Assembly (NCBI GenBank): GCA_022844575.1 | Contig: JALHLL010000051.1 | Coordinates: 1 to 16,082, forward strand | DNA: 16,082 bases | Reading direction: 5' to 3' | Origin: a bacterium | Lineage (GTDB): Bacteria; Bacteroidota; Ignavibacteria; Kapaibacteriales; UBA961 | The notes under the pieces: model-generated | Told to the model about the DNA's origin: nothing | Database searches by the model: none | What the model saw: the letters and a program-made list of their open reading frames with translations, nothing else | Translations under genes and position numbers: made by a program | In this document: positions 1 to 5,836 of the stretch, in pieces | Numbering within the stretch: position 1 is the stretch's first letter | Layout: each line of letters begins with the position of its first letter

Positions 1-383
1 TGAAGAAAATCGTTTTGGATTTGGCAAAAGAAAAAATATACCTCACTGAATACCGCCCGAACGGTAAAGCCCATGTATTTCTAATGAAAAACCCAAAGAA
101 CGGTACGGATTTTTTCTTACCACCATCAAAAAATTTTACGATAACTGATAAAAAGGAAGAAAAAACCGATTTTCTTTCTCAAATCATAGTGAAAATGAGA
201 GAATCCACCCCAAACAGTCACTTCTATATTGCGGAAATCTATTACCCTTTGAGAAAAACGGTCAAAAACGGGTACTTTTTTAGCTTTTTTATCTCTATAC
301 TGATGTCCCCTGTACTCGTCTGTACTCTCCTGTACTCATTGGTTCTCTCCTGTACCCATTGGTACTCTCCTGTACTTTCGTAG
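1..383 (+). CDS. Hypothetical protein, 5' end at window edge (doubtful)
   Basis: An open frame enters from the left edge. The first two bases (TG) followed by AAG AAA ATC would give a normal MKKIV start if the base just outside the window is A, so the start is probably at or just beyond the edge. The product would be about 126 residues, Lys-rich, with no domain I recognise. Its last 20 or so residues are encoded by a 20-bp tandem repeat. Because 20 is not a multiple of three, each unit is read in a different frame, so that tail is unlikely to be under protein selection. The frame may be a real gene whose end was replaced by repeat DNA, or it may be spurious. No neighbour helps assign a function. 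Confidence 0.35.
   Translation, partial: KKIVLDLAKEKIYLTEYRPNGKAHVFLMKNPKNGTDFFLPPSKNFTITDKKEEKTDFLSQIIVKMRESTPNSHFYIAEIYYPLRKTVKNGYFFSFFISILMSPVLVCTLLYSLVLSCTHWYSPVLS
307..376. repeat. 20-bp tandem repeat
   Basis: Two near-perfect 20-bp units (325-344 and 345-364) start with CTCTCCTGTAC. A 12-bp partial third unit follows at 365-376, and a degenerate unit precedes them around 307-319. Units 1 and 2 differ at two positions. This looks like a minisatellite at or beyond the end of the left-edge ORF. Confidence 0.75.
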
Positions 384-734
384 GTTTTTATAGCGTTTTT
401 TCTATGATAAAACAGGTATGTGGGCGGAAAATGAAACCTAAAAGAATAAGAAGTAGGCGGTATGGTACAGCAACACGGTCGGTTCACTTTTGAGGGATAC
501 GTACATTTCCTCTTTTCATCCTTGTTCGCTCTGTGTAACTAATTTGTTTAGTATGAGCAGATAAAGAGCGGAGCGGAAAAGGATGTATGTGAAAAAGTGG
601 TAACCTTTCACCAGAAAAACGTTGTAGTCCATAAATAAAGATGCAAATGATAAATTTAAATATTGCAGCTATAATCTATACACATGTGGAAGTCACCGAG
701 CTATAAAACGTAACCTAAACTTCTTTATGTAATT
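384..734. other. Intergenic region, no gene recognised
   Basis: This 351-bp stretch between the left-edge ORF and the regulator's stop holds no convincing gene on either strand. It contains an imperfect inverted repeat (517-532 against 565-585, sharing catcctt...gctct arms) that could be a worn transposon or MITE remnant. It also contains a small hairpin at 598-613 that may end the minus-strand transcript. Confidence 0.5.
592..613 (-). terminator. Possible terminator of the TPR/LuxR gene
   Basis: On the minus strand, TGGTGA and TTACCA form a 6-bp stem (one G-T pair) around a 4-base loop, and a run of five T follows one base later. It lies about 125 bases beyond the stop of the minus-strand gene. 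The stem is short, so this is tentative. Confidence 0.3.
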
Positions 735-2651
735 TTACATCATATACTTTGATAATTCTACATAGATGTCGTCATCTTTGCCGAGTCCACACTTTTTACG
801 TAAACTTAAACGATGCGATTCAACAGTTCTTTTTGATAAACATAATGCGGCTGCTATATACGATGAAGTGAATTTCATAGATAAAAGGGAGGCAACTTTT
901 AATTCCATTGTAGTTAAATCGGGAAATCTTTGTCGAAGTGCACAGATAAAATCTTTATGAATTTCATTAACTTGGTTGCGCAATTGTTTATTACTTTCAA
1001 AAGGAGTAATATTGCGCTCCACACGATCTGTAAGTTGCTTAATATGTTCGGAACCTTCGCGTACTGTGTACGGGGTAATTCTTTTTATATCGGTTAGAAT
1101 ACGTTGCAGCAGGGTATTTTTCCGTATAAGGTCTTCGATAGTGTTTTTTAGTTCACGGGACTGTTGTTCGAGCGAGAGTTTCTGAAAATTGATAGTTTCT
1201 TCGAGTATTTTTTTATCTGCTTCATTTTTGACTCCTTCAACTTCTTTTTGTTTCTCCAGCCCGACTATTTTACGCTCCCATCCGAATCTGTCGGCTTGTT
1301 TCTTTACTTCATCGTTTTGTATTTCGATATAGAGTTGATGGTATTTCTCAATATGTTCTACATATTCTTCCCAACGGCTTTGTTGTTTGTAAAAAGTTGC
1401 GAGAAACTCATGTGTCTGACAGAGATATAGTTTTGCTCCAAGATTAGTGTACGTCTCAACGACCTCTAAAAGAATTTTTTCAGCTTTTTTGTAATCATTT
1501 ACACTATACTGAGCACTTGCATAAACATAGCCAATTGTTCTGTATGAACCTGTAGCTTCCTCTTTTCTGCCGCTATTTTGTAAAATCGGTAATGACTCAT
1601 AAGTATATCGAAGTGCCTGTTCATACTCGTTTATGTGATAATATTCAAAACCAATATTAGAAGCAAATAAAGCCGATTCTACTTCTTGATGTAATTTTTT
1701 ATGTGTATCATAGGCATTTATTAAGTATTCAAGGGATTGTACATGGTCACCCATTTGACTATATGTTATACCTATATTACCGGCAAATAGAGCAGCTTCC
1801 CCAACTGCACCAAGTTCTTCAAGCATAATTACGGATTTTTTGAGATACTCAATCGCTCGCGGATAATCAGTAAGATTACGGTATGTGACACCAATATTAC
1901 CAAGGCATTGAGCTAAAGCGTTTCTCATATCTAAATCTTCAAAAACCTCCATTGCTTCTCGATAGTTAAAAAGAGCTTTTTCATTGTTTGAAATATCTCT
2001 ATAAGCACAACCAAGATTTGCTAATGAATTACCTAATTCTGACTTAATATTATAATTCCTATAAATAGAAACTGCCTCTAAGTACCAATGTATTGCATGG
2101 TGATATTCAGCTTGTACATGATAAACAATTGCAATATTATTTTTTATTTGACCAATTAGTTTTTGGTCATTATTTATACAATTTTCGATAAGAACTTCAT
2201 GATAATACTTGAGAGCTTGTGAATAATTAGATTGTTTGAAATATACTATGGCAATATTGTGCTTACAAATAGTCTTAATATAATGATTATTGGATGTAAT
2301 AAACATATTCATAGCATCTGTGAAATAGAGCAGAGCACGTTCGAGATCCATAAATTCTAAACAAACCAATCCCAAGAGATTAAGGATTTGAGCTCTTTCT
2401 TCAACGTTTTCACAATTATCAGATATACTCAATGCTTTTTCAGCATGTTCCAAAGCTTGCTGTAACATACCACGCTTCAGATACGAGTCTGCGAGAATTC
2501 TATATGCTACAACAACAGGTTGGGGGTGTCCATTATGTAATATTAACTTCTCAATACATTGCCGGCTAAGACTTTCAGCTTCTGCAAAGGTACATTCGTT
2601 CATTGCCTTTTTGGCAAGCATGAGCAGTTCCTCAATCTCTTGAATAGTCAT
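735..2651 (-). CDS. TPR-repeat protein with C-terminal LuxR-type HTH
   Basis: This 638-residue protein has no signal peptide or membrane segment, so it should be cytoplasmic. About ten tetratricopeptide repeats of about 40 residues fill residues 50-445, with recurring patterns such as NIGVTYRNL, NIGITYSQM and NIAIVYHVQ. A Lys/Glu-rich coiled coil follows at about 460-525. The C-terminus (about 576-630) is a LuxR/GerE-type helix-turn-helix with FPDLTTMELKVASLL and the recognition helix SKRTVESHRLSLRKK. TPR regulators of this layout are common in Bacteroidota; the TPRs usually sense a partner protein and the HTH binds DNA. Many relatives carry a membrane helix before the coiled coil, but none is visible here. 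It is divergent from the surface-protein cluster starting at 2829, so control of that cluster is a reasonable guess without direct evidence. The start is the ATG at 2651, because upstream sequence is AT-rich and non-coding. Confidence 0.92.
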   Translation of the reverse strand: MTIQEIEELLMLAKKAMNECTFAEAESLSRQCIEKLILHNGHPQPVVVAYRILADSYLKRGMLQQALEHAEKALSISDNCENVEERAQILNLLGLVCLEFMDLERALLYFTDAMNMFITSNNHYIKTICKHNIAIVYFKQSNYSQALKYYHEVLIENCINNDQKLIGQIKNNIAIVYHVQAEYHHAIHWYLEAVSIYRNYNIKSELGNSLANLGCAYRDISNNEKALFNYREAMEVFEDLDMRNALAQCLGNIGVTYRNLTDYPRAIEYLKKSVIMLEELGAVGEAALFAGNIGITYSQMGDHVQSLEYLINAYDTHKKLHQEVESALFASNIGFEYYHINEYEQALRYTYESLPILQNSGRKEEATGSYRTIGYVYASAQYSVNDYKKAEKILLEVVETYTNLGAKLYLCQTHEFLATFYKQQSRWEEYVEHIEKYHQLYIEIQNDEVKKQADRFGWERKIVGLEKQKEVEGVKNEADKKILEETINFQKLSLEQQSRELKNTIEDLIRKNTLLQRILTDIKRITPYTVREGSEHIKQLTDRVERNITPFESNKQLRNQVNEIHKDFICALRQRFPDLTTMELKVASLLSMKFTSSYIAAALCLSKRTVESHRLSLRKKCGLGKDDDIYVELSKYMM

Positions 2652-2703
2652 TTACAATAAGAGGAAATGTTTATAGAATCGTTACACACATCATATTCTG
2701 ATT

Positions 2704-2711
2704 CAAACTTA
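2704..2711 (-). promoter_or_regulatory. Candidate -7 box for the TPR/LuxR gene
   Basis: On the minus strand this reads TAAGTTTG, matching the Bacteroidota -7 pattern TAnnTTTG, about 53 bases upstream of the ATG at 2651. I see no clear -33 TTG at the usual distance, so confidence is low. Confidence 0.25.
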
Positions 2712-2749
2712 AATAAATAAAAATAAAAATTCAGTATAGCCCAGTACCC

Positions 2750-2774
2750 CCTACACCAAAAAAGTTGTTGTAGG
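2750..2774. promoter_or_regulatory. Inverted repeat between divergent genes
   Basis: The arms CCTACA (2750-2755) and TGTAGG (2769-2774) are perfect complements 13 bases apart. They lie in the divergent intergenic space between the TPR/LuxR regulator and the surface cluster. It could be an operator or a small hairpin in the leader of the plus-strand gene. Chance occurrence is possible. Confidence 0.25.
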
Positions 2775-2828
2775 TTAGCCGTTGAAGATTATTGTTTTTT
2801 TTCAGATTTTTCGGAAAGCAGCTTCGTT

Positions 2829-4175
2829 ATGAGACAGTTCTGTATTGCTCTCGCATTTATCTTTAGCACAGCCCTCTGCATCGGGCAGGTGCAGATAAAA
2901 CTTAAACAACCTCCAATGAATCAACTTGGTGTAAAAGATATGTGGAACCTGACGCTTCGCAATACCTCGGCAAAAGACGTGCAGCTCACCCTACGCGGTA
3001 CGGCAGACGAAGCTCAGGAAGGGCGACTTGTGGACGGAAAAACGGGGTTATTTACGCTCAAAGCCAACGAAAGTCGCACAATAAGCGGAAGTAACATACC
3101 GGGCGGTGGCAGTTACAGTTGGCAGAATAAGAAATTTCAGGAAGCGATGGTGCGTTCCGGGAATGCACCAAGCGGAAATTACACAATTTGTGTTTATGCG
3201 GAAAGCGAATCCGGCGCACCACTTGGTCAGGATTGTTTCAGGCAAAACATTGCCTTAATGTCACCGCCAACCTTGATTTCACCTGCCGATGGCGCAAGCA
3301 TAGCTCAAGGACAGACCCCACTCTTTACATGGATACCATCGGCACCTTCCCAACAAGGGACAATTTATACGATTCGAATTGTAGAGGTATTGGGCAATCA
3401 ATCCGCTAACGATGCTATCATAAAAAACTCTGCCGTATTTGAGCAAAAAGATATTCGCTCTACATCGCTGCAATATCCTGTTTCCGCACGGAAATTAGTT
3501 GAGGGGAGAAAGTATGTTTGGCAAATAAGCAGTGGTGAATTGAAGAGCGAGGCGAGTGGATTTGGAATAAGTACGAGTAGTCATGGACATGTTCTTTCTA
3601 ATTTAGTTAATACACAACGAATTATTTGCAAACCATGCGAAACAAACAATGTTACTGCGAATAATCTTACAGCTGAGGTACTAAATACTAATAAAGATGA
3701 GCGGATGCGTGAAGGGAGTATTGTTGTACAAAATACCATTTCATCACCTTCGCCAAATCGAATTACGCGAATTGAAGCAGATTTAGTGAGTGTCACAATT
3801 AATCCACAAAATCCTGAATGTACACCCTGCTCGAAACAAAAAAAAAATCAAAACTGTTTTGTAGGTGACAATTTTATTGCTACGAACAATACTCTGTGGA
3901 ATAATATTGGACACGGTGAAATTTCTCAAAACAGTAGTAATAATATTACCCGCTCTCTTACATTCAAGAGCTTAAATAAAAATGGGGTAGATATTTCAGG
4001 GGGAATTCAGATTCAAAATACTATTGGACTTCCGCCTGTTTCCTGTTGTGGAGATGAAGTGGAAGTATGGATAAGATATACAGTTTGGGATGTACAATGT
4101 CATGCCTGCGAGAAACTGGTTAAAGCTGTTCTTCACAGAAAATCAAGTTGCGCAGAAATTAATCCAGTACGTTAA
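2829..4175 (+). CDS. Exported modular protein, gene 1 of surface cluster
   Basis: This 448-residue protein starts with a Sec signal peptide (cleavage near GQ at 19-20). Module A (about 21-144) is beta-rich, with MWNLTLRNTS and PSGNYTICVYAES. Module B (about 145-248) has the PADGASIAQGQTPLFTWIP ... YVWQIS pattern of an Ig/Fn3-like fold. Module C (about 265-441) is Cys-rich: C267/C270, C331/C334, C406/C407 and C424/C427. Modules A and B clearly align with the N-terminal half of the protein at 5837-8815. Module C aligns with the C-terminal part of the protein at 4207-5694. Module A resembles domains in Bacteroidota surface proteins (possibly the TANFOR type, unverified). There is no T9SS sorting domain and no barrel. 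It precedes gene 2 by 31 bp, so they are probably co-transcribed. It may be a periplasmic or surface subunit bridging genes 2 and 3; the function is unknown. A start at 2829 gives a normal signal peptide. Confidence 0.85.
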   Translation: MRQFCIALAFIFSTALCIGQVQIKLKQPPMNQLGVKDMWNLTLRNTSAKDVQLTLRGTADEAQEGRLVDGKTGLFTLKANESRTISGSNIPGGGSYSWQNKKFQEAMVRSGNAPSGNYTICVYAESESGAPLGQDCFRQNIALMSPPTLISPADGASIAQGQTPLFTWIPSAPSQQGTIYTIRIVEVLGNQSANDAIIKNSAVFEQKDIRSTSLQYPVSARKLVEGRKYVWQISSGELKSEASGFGISTSSHGHVLSNLVNTQRIICKPCETNNVTANNLTAEVLNTNKDERMREGSIVVQNTISSPSPNRITRIEADLVSVTINPQNPECTPCSKQKKNQNCFVGDNFIATNNTLWNNIGHGEISQNSSNNITRSLTFKSLNKNGVDISGGIQIQNTIGLPPVSCCGDEVEVWIRYTVWDVQCHACEKLVKAVLHRKSSCAEINPVR

Positions 4176-4194
4176 TAATCTTTACTTTAATTAT

Positions 4195-4199
4195 AAGGA
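4195..4199 (+). promoter_or_regulatory. Ribosome binding site fixing the gene 2 start
   Basis: AAGGA sits 7 bases before the ATG at 4207. The frame is open back to 4090, but that extension overlaps the upstream gene and hides the signal peptide. This site and the MKIKLLLVV signal peptide decide for 4207. Confidence 0.6.
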
Positions 4200-4206
4200 A
4201 ACCAAA

Positions 4207-5694
4207 ATGAAAATCAAATTATTGTTAGTAGTAATAATTCTGTTGGTACATACGCAAGTGTTTTGCCAAAATTGCCCGCCACATGACTGCTCGGATTACA
4301 TTCAGCCAGAGTGTGAACTTGTTCGAGATGGAGGTATGGAGTATTTTCCTATTCAGTGTCTCAATTTGGAAATTGGTGGTGATAATTTATATAGAACTTG
4401 TTTCTGGAAATTACCATTAAGCTCTGGAACTACTAATGATGGAAGCACTGAAGTAGGTTCATCCGATTACTTCAACGCCTGTGCGCCATATCCAATTACA
4501 GCACCAAACTCTTCTTCAACAGTTTATAAATCAGCTAACCCAAGACGTAACTGGACCACTCTGGTGAACTCAGATTGCAATACATGTTTAGCACATGGTG
4601 GATGTGGATATTCTGGAATTTCTGTTTTTAGTAGTGGTGGTTCAGGTACTTTTAATTCAAGGGAATACATTTGTAATCAATTGTCACAACCGCTTGAGCC
4701 AGGGGAAACTTATCAAGTAAGTATGTGGGTTAAATTAGCTCCTCGTAGTGAATATGGAGTAAAAGATTTACACGTATTTTTTTCGCCAAATCAGCCATTG
4801 CAGCCAATTGAAGGTGGAATATTTCCAGGTCTTATTCCAACTACCAATGGTTCTGTTGTAGTTATGAGTACAGGGCAGCATTTAGTAGATAAAACACAAT
4901 GGACAAAACTAACTGCAACATTCACTGCACCAGCAGGATCCAATTATTCATGGATAACTATTGGCAACTTTAATTCCAATTTCTCAACATCTGTAAGTGC
5001 TTCTATGGGTTGGCAACTCGGATTAATATCATATTATTATATAGATGACGTTTCTGTCTCATGTCCAATAGTAAAACCAGATCCTTGTTGCCAAAACACC
5101 TTGCCAGTTTGGACGGATGTTCCTGTCCCGCAAAGTTTCCCTTTCTCTGATGGTACTGTCAGTGTTGAAGATTTCAATATTCATGCACCGGGAAATAGTA
5201 TTCCCATTACAGAGATTAAAGTAACGGTAGAGGATTTTGCGCTCATAAGCAGTTATGAAAATTGTATTTCCTGTAATATTTCTCCTGCATTACTGGGTTC
5301 TGTGTTCAGTAGCGGGAACATAGGTACTGGAACGAACATACTTACAACACAGCCATATCCGGCACCAGTTTCTTTGCAAACAAATAACAACGAAATAATC
5401 TGGAAAAATGATAATGGTGCCATGCTCAATGCACCCGACAGAATTAGTGTAATGTATATCCTTCCGCAGGGAAGCGGAATACCCTGTTGTGCAGACTCAG
5501 CAAAAATTTGCATACGCATTACGTACAGGGATACTAACTGCGGTATATGCGAAGTGCATAACTGCACAACCGTACCTTTGCGAACGAATAGAGAAAGTAG
5601 TCCTACCCAGAAAAATCAACCTCTTCCTACCTTAAAAGAAGTTGCTACCGATGCAGGGAAAAGGATCAGAGACGTTGATAGAAATAAAAAATAA
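4207..5694 (+). CDS. Exported jelly-roll protein with Cys-rich C module, gene 2
   Basis: This 495-residue protein has a Sec signal peptide (MKIKLLLVVIILLVHTQVFC, cleavage near 20). Residues about 36-285 look like a carbohydrate-binding-module-type jelly roll common in Bacteroidota: CELVRDGGMEYFP at the start, SSDYFNAC, SREYICNQL, PLEPGETYQVSMWVKLA, and YYYIDDVSV as the last strand. Residues about 292-459 form module C, homologous to the C-terminus of gene 1: CC at 294-295, CxxC at 353-356, CC at 427-428, CxxC at 445-448. The tail after 460 is charged and Pro-rich, with no T9SS sorting signal. The jelly roll suggests glycan or protein binding outside the inner membrane; the ligand is unknown. 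It sits between two proteins that share modules with each other, which suggests a common complex. The 13 or more cysteines in the mature protein suggest disulfides or metal sites. Confidence 0.85.
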   Translation: MKIKLLLVVIILLVHTQVFCQNCPPHDCSDYIQPECELVRDGGMEYFPIQCLNLEIGGDNLYRTCFWKLPLSSGTTNDGSTEVGSSDYFNACAPYPITAPNSSSTVYKSANPRRNWTTLVNSDCNTCLAHGGCGYSGISVFSSGGSGTFNSREYICNQLSQPLEPGETYQVSMWVKLAPRSEYGVKDLHVFFSPNQPLQPIEGGIFPGLIPTTNGSVVVMSTGQHLVDKTQWTKLTATFTAPAGSNYSWITIGNFNSNFSTSVSASMGWQLGLISYYYIDDVSVSCPIVKPDPCCQNTLPVWTDVPVPQSFPFSDGTVSVEDFNIHAPGNSIPITEIKVTVEDFALISSYENCISCNISPALLGSVFSSGNIGTGTNILTTQPYPAPVSLQTNNNEIIWKNDNGAMLNAPDRISVMYILPQGSGIPCCADSAKICIRITYRDTNCGICEVHNCTTVPLRTNRESSPTQKNQPLPTLKEVATDAGKRIRDVDRNKK

Positions 5695-5836
5695 AATCGC
5701 AATTCTCTTTCTTTGCTATACGCTTAAGAAGCAAGATTGTAAATGCTTTTCGTAGCCTGAATTTTTTGTGAATGAACAGGGAAATAAAAGCACATCCACA
5801 ATCATTTCTTAATTCTTATTGAAACCCAAAACAACC

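Noticed and set aside
242..487. 81-codon minus-strand ORF
   Set aside because: Its middle is the 20-bp tandem repeat read backwards, and there is no independent support.
517..585. Imperfect inverted repeat as a defined mobile element
   Set aside because: The arms contain indels and no target duplication or second copy is visible in the window, so it is only mentioned within the intergenic entry.
4090..4206. N-terminal extension of gene 2
   Set aside because: The extension overlaps the end of gene 1 and buries the signal peptide. The ATG at 4207 has its own ribosome binding site.
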